This document shows, in pieces, positions 35,514 through 46,400 of a DNA stretch of 64,000 bases (position 1 is the first letter of the stretch; the number at the start of each line of letters is the position of its first letter). Below the pieces are notes generated by a model. It ran no database searches and was not told where the DNA came from. It saw only the letters and a list, made by a program, of their open reading frames with translations. Made by a program: the position numbers and the translations under genes. Origin of the DNA: Flavobacterium sp. (GTDB lineage: Bacteria > Bacteroidota > Bacteroidia > Flavobacteriales > Flavobacteriaceae); contig JADBYA010000002.1 in assembly GCA_020403245.1 (NCBI GenBank), positions 372,001 to 436,000 on the forward strand, read 5' to 3'.

Positions 35514-38500
35514 ATGATTAAAAGTATTAGAACCAGTAAGTTTAGTAAAGTTGTTGCTTGTTATTTAGTAATGATGATTTTTTTGGAAATGACCCAACCT
35601 ATGGTAATGATGGCCCTAACTGAAGGTCCTTCTCAACCTGAGTTTAATTCCTTTACTCCCATTGGAACTTCCGATATGGTAGATTTAACAAGTGGCGATT
35701 TTAATTACAATATCCCCATTATGGATGTAGGTGGTTATCCTATCAATCTTGCCTACAATTCTGGCGTAACTATGGATCAGGAAGCTTCATGGGTAGGATT
35801 GGGTTGGAATTTAAATATTGGTCAAATCAATAGAAATGTTCGCGGTTTGCCCGATGATTTTAAAGGTGATCAGATTATAACTAAGAATAATCTTAGAAAT
35901 AATATAACCGTTGGAGTTCAAGGATATGTAAATCCACAAGTAATAGGGGCTTTAGATGCACCTCCACCTCCAACAAATCCGTTTTCAGCGGGATTAAATC
36001 TAGAATATAATAACTATCACGGTATTTCTGCAAAACCTTCCTTTGGGGTGTCATTTAAGATTTCAGATAATGTATCGGTAGGGATGCAACTTTCAAGTTC
36101 AAATCAAGAAGGAGCAAGCGTTACTCCTTCTGTAACATTAAGCGGAACAAAGGATGTAGCTGATAAACTATATAATGGTTTTACAGCTAGTTTTTCACCA
36201 AGTTTGACTTATAATTCTAGACAAGGATTGTCTTCTTTTAACTTATCGTCTAGTGTTGGTTATACAGTTCCTTATAAAGATAAACAAGGTGAAAATGTAA
36301 ATTCTAACCAAACTACATCTTCTGGAAGTGGTAGTATCTCTTTTTTAAACAATACGTTCACTCCATCAAAACGTTTAGGAATAAAAAACAATAACGTCAC
36401 TTTTTCAGTTTCAGGTGGTGTAGATGTTTGGGGAGCCCATCTTGAAGGAAGTATTACAGCTTCGGCTTCGGTTCAAAAATTAATAGAGAAAACCAAAAAT
36501 GACAAGGCATACGGGTATGAATACACAGACTTGGCAACACAATTTGATTTATTGGATTTTAATAGAGAAAAAGAGCAGTCAACAGTTACAAGCAATACCT
36601 TGGTTCTTCCCGTAACAAATTATACTTATGATATTTTAACTATACAGGGACAAGGTTTAGGAGGCATAATTCGCCCCTATCGTGGTCAAATCGGAAATGT
36701 TTTTGAACCTAAGGTGAATGACATCTCTTCTAGCACTAGTATTGGTGCTGAAGTTGAAGGTGGTGCAGGGTTTCATGGCGGTGCTAATATTAGACGAACA
36801 AACACAAATTCCTATACTGGAAATTGGAATACCGTTGCGACACCTTTTTTTAAAGAAAAACAAACTGGCAATAACCTTAATTATGAAAAAGTATATTATA
36901 AAAATACGGGTGAAAACAGAATTGATATGGAATACTCTTCTTTGTTTTCAGGTAAATTAGGTAAATATGCCCCCATCACTTTAAAGTTAGACAACAATAA
37001 AGATGCGATTAATAAATATCTCGAGAAAAGAGTAATCAATACTACCACTAGTCTTGAAGCTGTTAGCACTCCAATGGGTACAGGTATTAAAAGAAGTCAA
37101 AGAGAAAAAAGAAATCAAGTTATTCAAAAAGTGACTTTCTTTGATAGAGACCGTTTTGAATTGAATAAGTTAATTGAGGAAAATATTAATTCAAAACCGC
37201 ATCATACTGCTGGCTATATTATAACTGATGAAAACGGTAGTCGTCATATTTATGGAGGAACAGCATATAACACTGATAAACAAGAGGTAACATATTCTAT
37301 TAATAATACCTCAGCTAATTATTCAAATGGTATAGTGTATGGTACAGAAGGACAAGATTCTTCGGAGAATACCTCTGGAATAGATTATTACTATAATAAT
37401 GTTAAGACTCCTGCTTTCGCACATACCTATTTATTAACATCCATACTCTCCCCAGACTACGAAGATTTGACTTTGAATGGTGTTTCTGACGATGATTTGG
37501 GGTCTTATACTAAATTTGAATATCAAACACTCCAAAATTATAAATGGAGAGTACCATTTAAAGGGGCATCATTCAACGAAGGTTTAAAAACAGACAAGAA
37601 AGACCAAAAGGCAAGTTATCTATATGGAGAAAAAGAATTAAAGTATGTTACTAGAATTATAACAAAAACACATGTTGCCTTTATAGATTTAGTAGATAGA
37701 GAGGATGGATTAGGCGTTGCGAGTAGGAATGGTGATAATCCAGATTATATTGGTCCAAAAATGCAACGCATAGCATCTATACGATTATATTCAAAACCAG
37801 AACTAACTATCAATGCTAATGGAACCATCTCAGACCCTGTTGCTATTGGTTCAGCCATAAAACCAATAAAAACAGCTTATTTTGAATATGATTATTCATT
37901 ATGCCCTGGTATTGAAAACAGCAGTAATAGTAATCATAGTAGTAATAATGGTGGTAAACTAACTTTGACCAAAGTCTATTTTACTTATGGCGATTCTAAT
38001 ATGGGTAAATATACTCCCTATAAATTTAATTATTCGAATGGGGAACTTAATTATAACCCTAAGAACTATGATATATGGGGTAATTATAAAGAAAACACAG
38101 TAACAAATTCTACTGAAGCGTCTTCAAGAACAACCCCTCAAGAATTTCCTTATGTTGCTCAAGACAATGATAATGTGCAAAATACAAATGCTTCTGCTTG
38201 GTCTTTAACATCGATAGAATTACCATCGGGAGGAAAAATAGAATTAGATTATGAGTCTGATGACTACCAGTATGTGCAAGATAAAAAAGCCATGCAAATG
38301 TTTAAAGTGGCTGGGGTAACTTCAAGCCCAAGCCCAACAGCAAATATAGTTAACGAACTTTTCGGTGGACTACAAGAAGCAAAGTATGTTGCAGTAAAAA
38401 TTAATAGTGGATATTTTAATTTACCTGATCAAACAATAATTGACAGATATACCGCTGGATTAAAAGGAAAAGCCATTTATTTTAATTTTTTCTTAAATAT

Positions 38501-41111
38501 GGCAAATGGTGAAAAGGACTATGTGTCGGGTTATTTTGAAATGAACAAAGATGCAATAGTAAAAACTGTTAGTTTATCAGAAAGGTACATATTGATACCT
38601 ATGAAATATATTAATAAAGAAGGAAAATTTAACAACAATGATACACAAAATCCAATATCAGTAGCAGGATGGTTCTTTGGAAGACAATACCTTCAATATC
38701 AACTTTATAACGATACTTTTGATCCAGGTCAAACAAATATTGTAACCATTGCTCGAAGTATCCTCAGTAATTTGGGTGCCATGATTGAATTATTTAGAGG
38801 ACCAAATGGTAGATTAATGGATAAAGGTGTTGCAAAATCGTTTACACCCGAAAAATCATGGATTCGGTTAATGGAACCTTCTGGTTCAAAATTAGGTGGT
38901 GGTGCTCGAATTAAAAAAGTCATAATGAAAGATGGTTGGGAAAATATGTTGGATATATCTTCAGATAATGAAGATATTCAAAGATATTCAAAGAAATATG
39001 GTCAAGAATATGATTATACCCTTGGCGATGGTACCTCAAGTGGTGTAGCTACCTACGAACCAAATGTTTGCAAAGAAAACCCATTAGTGCAACCCTTTTA
39101 TCATAATCCTGAAAAAATGGCAGCAAGAACCTATCAAGAAAAACCATTTGGGGAATCTTTTTATCCCACCCCAACAGTTACCTACAGAAAAGTTACTGTT
39201 AAAAACATAACAGCTGCCGACGATGATGGTACAACTGAGCAAAGAAAAACAAGATCGGGTAAAGTAATTACTGAACATTATACGAGTTATGATTTTCCAA
39301 CAAAAACAAATTTTACCCCATTAGACAATCCTTTAACAAGCAAATATTATTCTAATGAAAATCAAGCGGTCCAAAACATGATAAAAGGTATGTTTGGTTT
39401 AAAAATTGATGTTAAAACTGACTTAACCATGTCTCAGGGATTTGTAATTGAAACCAATGACATGAATGGTAAAATGAAGAAACAAAGAGTTCTGAATAAT
39501 GCTGGTGATGAAATTTCTAGTGTTGAGTATATTTATCACACAGAAGAAGACGATCCTGCTACTTTAACAATAAATGAATACGACCCTAAAACTATCAAAA
39601 GTGAACTCACAGTCATTAATAAAGACGGTACCGTTACTAATGACCATGCCCTTGGGATGCATTATGATGTAATTAATGACTTGAGAGAAAGCTATTCTGA
39701 AACTAATGTTGCAGGAGTGGGTGTAAATGTTGATGTTATTCCTTTGGCATTTATCCCTATAGTTATTGGAATGGGAGTCCCCGAGAGATCAACTCACAAA
39801 CAAATTTTACGCACCGCTGTAACCACCAAAGTCATCAACAAAACAGGAATACTAAAAGAGAAAATTGCATATGATCTCGGATCCAGAGTATCCACTAAAA
39901 ATTTGGCGTGGGATGCTCAAACAGGACAGGTATTAGTAACACAGACACAAAATGAATACGATGATAGTTACTATACGCTAAACTATCCTGCCTATTGGAA
40001 TTATGAATATATGGGCTTAGCGAGCGAAAATATCGACATTTCGGGAAGATTAAACCCTGCAACATCTGGTTTTTGGGAAATTCAAGGTGTAAATAATATA
40101 TCTAATTATCTAAAGCTTGGTGACGAAATCGTAACTAACAGAAGAACTTCTGTAAGTCCTTTTAATTCTATTAGTTTAAAAGAAAAGGTATGGGTAAGTG
40201 GGTATAATTCTAATAACACCGCGGTGTCTTTAATGAAAGCAAATGGACAACCTTACACTCTAAATAATGTTAATAATCCATGGCAGAAGAGACCTTATTT
40301 TAGAGTAATTCGATCGGGTTATAAAAACCAACAAATGGCTTCGATGGCAAGTATAACATTAATGAAAAACCCGTTACTTTTAAATGATTATGGAGAAGGC
40401 ACTCTAAACCAAGATTTAATTCGTTTTAATACTACTCCTGATCCAATAGCAGAAGATCCAAAAATAATTAATGCAAGCGCCATTGAATATAGCCAAGATT
40501 GGGTTTCTCAATGTGAAAATGGTTTGCCCTCAAAATTAGGGTTATTGAATGGAACGGGTACACCTGTAAATCCATTCATTTACAACATAAAAGGAGAATG
40601 GCGTCCTGTTAAATCCTATGCTTATTTAACAGGTAGAAATGCAACCGCCAACAGCAATACCAGAAATTCAGGATATTTTAAAAAATTTAATCCATTTTAT
40701 AAAAGACAAAATAATACTTGGGTGATAGACAATTCCAATTGGACTTTTGCTAGTAGTGTTACTATGTACAATCCCTATGGAGTTGAGTTAGAAAATCAAG
40801 ATGCCTTGAATAGGTATTCATCAGCACAATATGGCTATCAATACAAATTACCAGTAGCGGTGAGCTCTAATGCACGCTACCAAGAAATGGGCTTTGATGG
40901 ATTTGAAGATTATAATCCTTTGAACTATACTACACCAAGTGCTTTGAAACCTCATTTTGGGTTTCAACAAAGTGTAAATCCAAATGCCAGTATATCGAAC
41001 AAAAAATCACATACTGGAAAAAACGCTATCGTTGTAAAATCAAATCAAAAAGCAACTTTAGTTAAAAAAATTAATGGTTGTAAAACACCAAATACTACTA
41101 TTGCCAATTAA
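35514..41111 (+). CDS. SpvB/TcB-like shell partner of the RHS toxin
   Basis: This 1865-aa exported protein has a hydrophobic N-terminus (residues 12-35). Residues ~50-110 (LTSGDFNYNIPIMDVGGYPI, LAYNSGV, WVGLGWNLNIGQINR) match the pattern at the start of SpvB/TcdB proteins, where a G-x-x-x-Y-x-x-P-I strand precedes LxYNSGxG..G.GW.L....I.R. Long Tyr/Asn-rich beta repeats fill the rest. In Tc toxins TcB and the RHS-containing TcC build one hollow cocoon; this gene and the 3620-aa RHS gene could be the equivalent pair. The chain stops after SHTGKNAIVVKSNQ and a short tail, where homologues known to me continue with a sugar-binding-like domain now found in the next gene. Confidence 0.75.
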   Translation: MIKSIRTSKFSKVVACYLVMMIFLEMTQPMVMMALTEGPSQPEFNSFTPIGTSDMVDLTSGDFNYNIPIMDVGGYPINLAYNSGVTMDQEASWVGLGWNLNIGQINRNVRGLPDDFKGDQIITKNNLRNNITVGVQGYVNPQVIGALDAPPPPTNPFSAGLNLEYNNYHGISAKPSFGVSFKISDNVSVGMQLSSSNQEGASVTPSVTLSGTKDVADKLYNGFTASFSPSLTYNSRQGLSSFNLSSSVGYTVPYKDKQGENVNSNQTTSSGSGSISFLNNTFTPSKRLGIKNNNVTFSVSGGVDVWGAHLEGSITASASVQKLIEKTKNDKAYGYEYTDLATQFDLLDFNREKEQSTVTSNTLVLPVTNYTYDILTIQGQGLGGIIRPYRGQIGNVFEPKVNDISSSTSIGAEVEGGAGFHGGANIRRTNTNSYTGNWNTVATPFFKEKQTGNNLNYEKVYYKNTGENRIDMEYSSLFSGKLGKYAPITLKLDNNKDAINKYLEKRVINTTTSLEAVSTPMGTGIKRSQREKRNQVIQKVTFFDRDRFELNKLIEENINSKPHHTAGYIITDENGSRHIYGGTAYNTDKQEVTYSINNTSANYSNGIVYGTEGQDSSENTSGIDYYYNNVKTPAFAHTYLLTSILSPDYEDLTLNGVSDDDLGSYTKFEYQTLQNYKWRVPFKGASFNEGLKTDKKDQKASYLYGEKELKYVTRIITKTHVAFIDLVDREDGLGVASRNGDNPDYIGPKMQRIASIRLYSKPELTINANGTISDPVAIGSAIKPIKTAYFEYDYSLCPGIENSSNSNHSSNNGGKLTLTKVYFTYGDSNMGKYTPYKFNYSNGELNYNPKNYDIWGNYKENTVTNSTEASSRTTPQEFPYVAQDNDNVQNTNASAWSLTSIELPSGGKIELDYESDDYQYVQDKKAMQMFKVAGVTSSPSPTANIVNELFGGLQEAKYVAVKINSGYFNLPDQTIIDRYTAGLKGKAIYFNFFLNMANGEKDYVSGYFEMNKDAIVKTVSLSERYILIPMKYINKEGKFNNNDTQNPISVAGWFFGRQYLQYQLYNDTFDPGQTNIVTIARSILSNLGAMIELFRGPNGRLMDKGVAKSFTPEKSWIRLMEPSGSKLGGGARIKKVIMKDGWENMLDISSDNEDIQRYSKKYGQEYDYTLGDGTSSGVATYEPNVCKENPLVQPFYHNPEKMAARTYQEKPFGESFYPTPTVTYRKVTVKNITAADDDGTTEQRKTRSGKVITEHYTSYDFPTKTNFTPLDNPLTSKYYSNENQAVQNMIKGMFGLKIDVKTDLTMSQGFVIETNDMNGKMKKQRVLNNAGDEISSVEYIYHTEEDDPATLTINEYDPKTIKSELTVINKDGTVTNDHALGMHYDVINDLRESYSETNVAGVGVNVDVIPLAFIPIVIGMGVPERSTHKQILRTAVTTKVINKTGILKEKIAYDLGSRVSTKNLAWDAQTGQVLVTQTQNEYDDSYYTLNYPAYWNYEYMGLASENIDISGRLNPATSGFWEIQGVNNISNYLKLGDEIVTNRRTSVSPFNSISLKEKVWVSGYNSNNTAVSLMKANGQPYTLNNVNNPWQKRPYFRVIRSGYKNQQMASMASITLMKNPLLLNDYGEGTLNQDLIRFNTTPDPIAEDPKIINASAIEYSQDWVSQCENGLPSKLGLLNGTGTPVNPFIYNIKGEWRPVKSYAYLTGRNATANSNTRNSGYFKKFNPFYKRQNNTWVIDNSNWTFASSVTMYNPYGVELENQDALNRYSSAQYGYQYKLPVAVSSNARYQEMGFDGFEDYNPLNYTTPSALKPHFGFQQSVNPNASISNKKSHTGKNAIVVKSNQKATLVKKINGCKTPNTTIAN

Positions 41112-41123
41112 ATCTTAATTTTT

Positions 41124-42704
41124 ATGAAAAAACTTATAGTTATTAGTTTGCTTTTTTTTAATTGTCCAATTATTTTTGGACAAAACAACTACAATATTCC
41201 GCTTACTGATTGTATAAATACTCCAGCTTCACATAATTTTTTAGGATGGAGTCTTTTTTATGCTAATAATATTTATAATCAAAATAATTTTTTGTCCTCA
41301 TTGCCACCGAGTGGATCTGTCAATTATATTCAAAGCACTACTAGTAATATGATTTATGATACTTCTGGAATGAGATTCGAAACTGCGAATGGTCAACAAT
41401 TAGCAAATAATACTGGAAATTTTTCATATTCGAATTCTTCAAATATTTCAAGCGTTCTTAGATTAGGTGGGGAACTTCCTGTAGGAGGTGGAAGTGAGCA
41501 GATTTTAAAGAGATATGAATTAACAGTTAATAATTCTTCTTTATACTTTTTTTATGCAGCTGTGTTTAGTGGTGAAAACACAACAGGAAACTCTAACATG
41601 CTTCCTTTTTTTAAATATGAAATTAAAGTTCAGTATAGTGACGGTACTTTTGCACAATTACCAAGCTACTTGAGTTCTTTTATAACGCCTTCTAATACAA
41701 ATAATTACATCCATAATGGAAATAAAATAAACTCTAATGGTTTTACTATAGATTTTGCAGAATATGTTAATTTTTGTAAAGATCCAATTGTAATTATATC
41801 TTGCATGGTTTCCGATTGTAAACAACTAGCTCCTCCACCTAATGGATATAATAATTTAAACAGTGCTTATGCCTATATTAATGCTCACTGTGATCAAGGA
41901 TCTTGGTTTGCTTTACCTCCTACCAATGATAAACTCTGTCCAAATACATTATATAATCTAATCGATCCTCAGCTTATAAATCATAGTGGGAGTGGACAAT
42001 ATTCAATTATAAATATGGACACTGATAGTTCTGTTAGTTTACCAGTTGGTACAACCAGTTATTCCTTTCCAACTCCAGCCAATTATCGTGTAATGTATAC
42101 AATTCAACTTGAAAACGGTTGTAATGTTACTTTTGAATGTTATTTTGAGATTGGTGACTGTCCACCCTCTACTGATTGTATTGACTGTACTTCCTTTGAT
42201 TTAGAATTAGGCAAAAAGTACATAATAACGGGATGGGTGAACGCAATGAAAGATAATGGCAGTGACTATGAAAAACTAAATGTGTTTGACTATGACAAAG
42301 CCAAAATTGCTGTTACCTTTTTAGCTGTTGGAGGTTCAGTTATTGGAAGTCCTTTAATTTTTACAACTTCGGGAGAAATTATTGATGGTTGGCAGAAAAT
42401 ATCAGGTGAATTTGTAATGCCAAATAACATAGACGATATAAAAATTGAATTGGTAAACAATTATTCAAGCCCAATTTCAACTTTTTTCGATGATATTCGA
42501 GTTCATCCTGTTGAAGGAAACATGAAATCTTTTGTATATGACCAAGCCACCCAAAAACTAATGGCTGAGTTAGATGAAAATAACTATGCCACTTTTTATG
42601 AGTACGACAAAGAGGGTGGATTGGTTAGAGTGAAAAAAGAAACAGAAAAAGGAATTAATACCATTCAAGAAACAAGGTCTAGCACAAAAAAAACCGGTAA
42701 TTAA
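41124..42704 (+). CDS. Secreted protein carrying the detached C-terminal domain of the shell protein
   Basis: This 526-aa protein has a signal peptide (MKKLIVISLLFFNCPIIFGQ) and an unfamiliar Asn/Ser-rich N-terminal region (20-350). The C-terminal third is familiar: FDLELGKKYIITGWVNAMKD, DGWQKISGEFVMP, TFFDDIRVHPVEGNMKSFVY and one YD repeat (ATFYEYDKEGGLVRVKKETE). In related Bacteroidota loci as I know them this block is the C-terminus of the SpvB-like protein itself. Here it is a separate gene 12 nt downstream, which suggests fission with gain of a new leader and domain. Confidence 0.75.
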   Translation: MKKLIVISLLFFNCPIIFGQNNYNIPLTDCINTPASHNFLGWSLFYANNIYNQNNFLSSLPPSGSVNYIQSTTSNMIYDTSGMRFETANGQQLANNTGNFSYSNSSNISSVLRLGGELPVGGGSEQILKRYELTVNNSSLYFFYAAVFSGENTTGNSNMLPFFKYEIKVQYSDGTFAQLPSYLSSFITPSNTNNYIHNGNKINSNGFTIDFAEYVNFCKDPIVIISCMVSDCKQLAPPPNGYNNLNSAYAYINAHCDQGSWFALPPTNDKLCPNTLYNLIDPQLINHSGSGQYSIINMDTDSSVSLPVGTTSYSFPTPANYRVMYTIQLENGCNVTFECYFEIGDCPPSTDCIDCTSFDLELGKKYIITGWVNAMKDNGSDYEKLNVFDYDKAKIAVTFLAVGGSVIGSPLIFTTSGEIIDGWQKISGEFVMPNNIDDIKIELVNNYSSPISTFFDDIRVHPVEGNMKSFVYDQATQKLMAELDENNYATFYEYDKEGGLVRVKKETEKGINTIQETRSSTKKTGN

Positions 42705-42706
42705 TT

Positions 42707-43435
42707 ATGGTTACTTTTAATAAAACCAGTCTATTTTTACTTGTTGTATTGTTTTTTGCTTTGTGTTCTTTTTCTTCAAAAAGCAACAGCGATGATGATA
42801 AAGTTAAAATAGTTGCGTTGCTAAAAAAAAGTAAAGACTACTATGATAAACAAAAGGTGTTTAAATTTAATACTGCTTATGATTTGTTTGCAGGGAATTC
42901 AAAAAAAGCATTAGAAAGCTACAAGGGGGTTTTTATTAAAGAGGATAAGAATTTTTATTCAAAAATAGGTCAAACTGAAATAATAGTTATAAAAGGGAAT
43001 ACGATAAAAATTGATAATGAATCTAAATTAATTCAATATTTTAAAGAAGAAGAGACTAATGAAAATATAGTTTATGATTTGGTAAAATATTGTAACAATT
43101 TTGGAACTTTTGATTTAAAAAGTACTGATAATTATTGGATATGTACATTAAATTCTAGAGAAGTAACTTTTGTACCCTTTTCTAAAGTGGTGATTTATTT
43201 AGATAAAAAAAATTACTCGATTGTAAAACAAGAATTGTTTTTGATTTCTACGATAACAACAAAAGATGTCAATGGAAAAGATGTTTATAGTTATCCAAAA
43301 CTTCAAATTACTTTTTCAGCTTTTGAATTGAAAAAACAAAATGAAGATTATTTTAAAATAAATTATTACATAGAATTAAAAAAAGGAAAATATTATCCAT
43401 CAAAAAAATATAGCACTTATCAAATTGTTGAATAA
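42707..43435 (+). CDS. Exported LolA-like protein in the RHS operon
   Basis: This 242-aa protein has a signal peptide (SLFLLVVLFFALCSFSSKS). The mature part has the pattern of the LolA/outer-membrane lipoprotein carrier fold: a helix, then alternating strands (GVFIKEDKNFYSKIGQTEII; IKGNTIKIDNESKLIQYF; ITFSAFELKKQNEDYFKINY). The family assignment is tentative. It starts 2 nt after the 526-aa gene and ends 13 nt before the RHS gene. A role as envelope chaperone or carrier for the RHS complex is possible. Confidence 0.6.
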   Translation: MVTFNKTSLFLLVVLFFALCSFSSKSNSDDDKVKIVALLKKSKDYYDKQKVFKFNTAYDLFAGNSKKALESYKGVFIKEDKNFYSKIGQTEIIVIKGNTIKIDNESKLIQYFKEEETNENIVYDLVKYCNNFGTFDLKSTDNYWICTLNSREVTFVPFSKVVIYLDKKNYSIVKQELFLISTITTKDVNGKDVYSYPKLQITFSAFELKKQNEDYFKINYYIELKKGKYYPSKKYSTYQIVE

Positions 43436-43448
43436 AAAAAATAGTATT

Positions 43449-46400
43449 ATGACAGTAAATCACTCCATTATAGCCATTCTAAAAAAAACAGCATGTGTTT
43501 TTTTGCTGTTTCTCAATCTTACCCTAGTTTTTGCTAAAGAAAAAAAATGGGGGAATGATACTCCTCTAACGGGTTCCGCTATACAAAATGGACAATTGGG
43601 CTTTATTGACCCCGAATTTAACCTAAGTACACAGTACGTTACTGTTTCAAGTAAATCTTTTATTGAATTAAAAATAAATGATTTCGTTGCGCCATTTCAT
43701 TGGTTTACTTGTGAGGTAAAATTAAATATCACACCTATTCTTGAAAACGGAACAACTGGAGTACCCTATCAAGTTAAACTTTATGTTGAAAGTAATCACT
43801 ATGGCGGTTTTGGAAATTTTATTGATTTACAAAAACATCTTATAAATGGTGGAGTTAGAGGGGCATTTATAAACGTAGAAAGTTTTACTGTCTTTAACAA
43901 TGAAACAAATTCTGTTGAAAATACTATTCCTAACAATGTGGTTTTAACCTATACCTTTGAGGTTGAACGTTATTACGATATAACATCAGAAACTATAAAT
44001 TCTATTCAAGTAGATGATTCAGGAGAGAATAGTATTCTTTTTAGTTGGAATGAAATAGTTAGAGCCGAGGGATATGAACTAGAATGGACTTGGGTTGACG
44101 ATTATAGCTCCACTGATTTAAATACGCCATTGTCTGCAGATGTTATAGCATTGTCAACTCGAGATTTTGAATTAAATAATACGAGGGTTCAAACTATTAC
44201 TAACCGTTATTCTATACCACTTGTATATGATAGAGGATATATAGTCTATAGAATTCGTCCTATAGGTAGGTTCTTGAGTAACACTCAGAGTAAATATGAA
44301 GGCATCTGGAGTACCGGTGATGCCCTGCGCAATTTTGTAAGTGAATGGTTTCCTTTTGTCCATCGTATTCCAGTAGAACATTCCAAAATAAATTGGCAGT
44401 TTCAGGCATCGTATGCAGAGCAAGGAAAAAAGAAAGAAGTGGTATCTTATTTTGATGGAAGTTTACGTAACAGACAAACGGTTACCAATGTTAATACAAC
44501 TGGTAAGACGGTTGTTGGGGAAGTAATATATGATGAAGAAGGAAGACCTGCCATTGAAGTTTTACCTGTACCTATAAACCAAAGAGCATTAAAATATTAC
44601 CCATCTTTCAATAATAACATAGCCGATAAAATATATTCGTATCAAGACTTTACGTCATCAACATCTCTAAACTGCAATCTGAATGCCGTTGGAATGAGCC
44701 CTGCAACAGGTGCCAGTAAATACTATTCTGTTAATAATCAATTGGAAAATACTTATCAAGATTTTGTACCCACGGCAAACAATTATCCTTTTTCACAAAC
44801 CGAATATTCATTAGATAATACGGGAAGAATAAAGAAAAAAGGAGGTGTAGGTATTGACCATCAATTGGGTTCAAATCATGAAATGGAGTATTTTTATTCA
44901 GTACCCTCTCAGGAAGAGTTGAATCGGCTTTTTGGGTATAGTGTTGGCAATGTGGCTCATTACAAAAAAAACATAGTAGTCGATCCAAATCTTCAAGTTA
45001 GCACTTCTTATTTAGACCCACAAGGACGAACTATTGCAACAGCTTTGACTGGAAAATCACCTGAGAACATGGAAAATTTGCTTGAAGAGCAAACCGCAAC
45101 ATTACCATCGGTAACAACTGACCTTTTAAATAAACTAGATTCTCAAGCGACTAATACAGATGCCGATAATACTATAAAATATTTATCTAGTAACTTTTGG
45201 GGTACAAACCCTGACGGACTTCGTTATGACAGTCAACAAGTATTTATACAAGCGCCTGCTGATTATAAATTTACCTATCGACTAAAGGAAAACAAATTTA
45301 ATTTTAATTGTAATGAAGCCACCTTTACCTATCCTTTTATCTATAAATTAAATTTTGAAGTCAATACAGAATGTGGTGTAAACAAAGTAAATTATAATGA
45401 TATAACTCTAGGTGAACATAATAGTTTTATTCAAGATAATCCATCTACACCAGAAGTTGAAAATGGTATTAAATTAGGAAAATATAATACAACTATAGTT
45501 GAAGATAATCCCGACACAAATGATGTTGATGAGTCGGATATTGTGCTTAACTCAGATTTTAATACTGCTAAGTTTAATGATATTCAAAATCCTGCCATAA
45601 CCTTTACCGTTCCAAATGATAAAGTGGCAAATTATGGAATTTCTAAACGGCTAACAGTAGATCAAGAAGCGTTAGAAATTTTTGCTAATGATTACCTTAA
45701 AAAAGGGTTGATAAGCGGTTGTATTTTAGAACCACAACCGATAGATGTTGATTTGAGTCCTTGTTTTTATACTTGTGAACAGTGTGTAGCATATTATAAT
45801 GGTGATGTATTTCCTTATAATCCTGGAAATAACCAACCAATTATTGAAATCCCTGGTTTAAGTTATACCAACAGTCAAGGGCAAGTATTTACAGGTCAAG
45901 CTGCTTATACACAAAACGCTTTGGATAATAATGTTGAATTGTTAGAATTAACGCCTGGGACACAAGATTATATCGATTTAAAAACGTTGCTAGAAGTCCG
46001 ATACAATAGAGAGTGGGAACTAATAAAAGAAGAGTGTGTAAATCAGTGCCAAGAATCGGGGTATTCTACTTCTGGTCAAGTTAATTCTATGAGCTGTTCC
46101 AACAGTTTAGATATGGTCATGTCAGACATGTTGCCAAACGGGCAATATGGTATTTACCCATCTGATATTGATGATGAAGGTGAAGTAACTGATACTGCTT
46201 CCCCCGATGAATTTAATGTTAATGAAGTAATTGCTAATAATTACATAACGGTATATAATATTAATAACCAAATATATTCTCTTGTTAATGGCATTGACCC
46301 TACTAAAACCAATTGGAGACATCCTCACTATTTCGATGTTCATAATTTATTAACTCCTAATCTTCCGGCTAATGATAATGCATTCAAACATTATTATAAT

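Noticed and set aside
36718..39278. Short ORFs in other frames within the shell-protein gene
   Set aside because: They overlap a long coding frame with consistent composition and have no independent signal.
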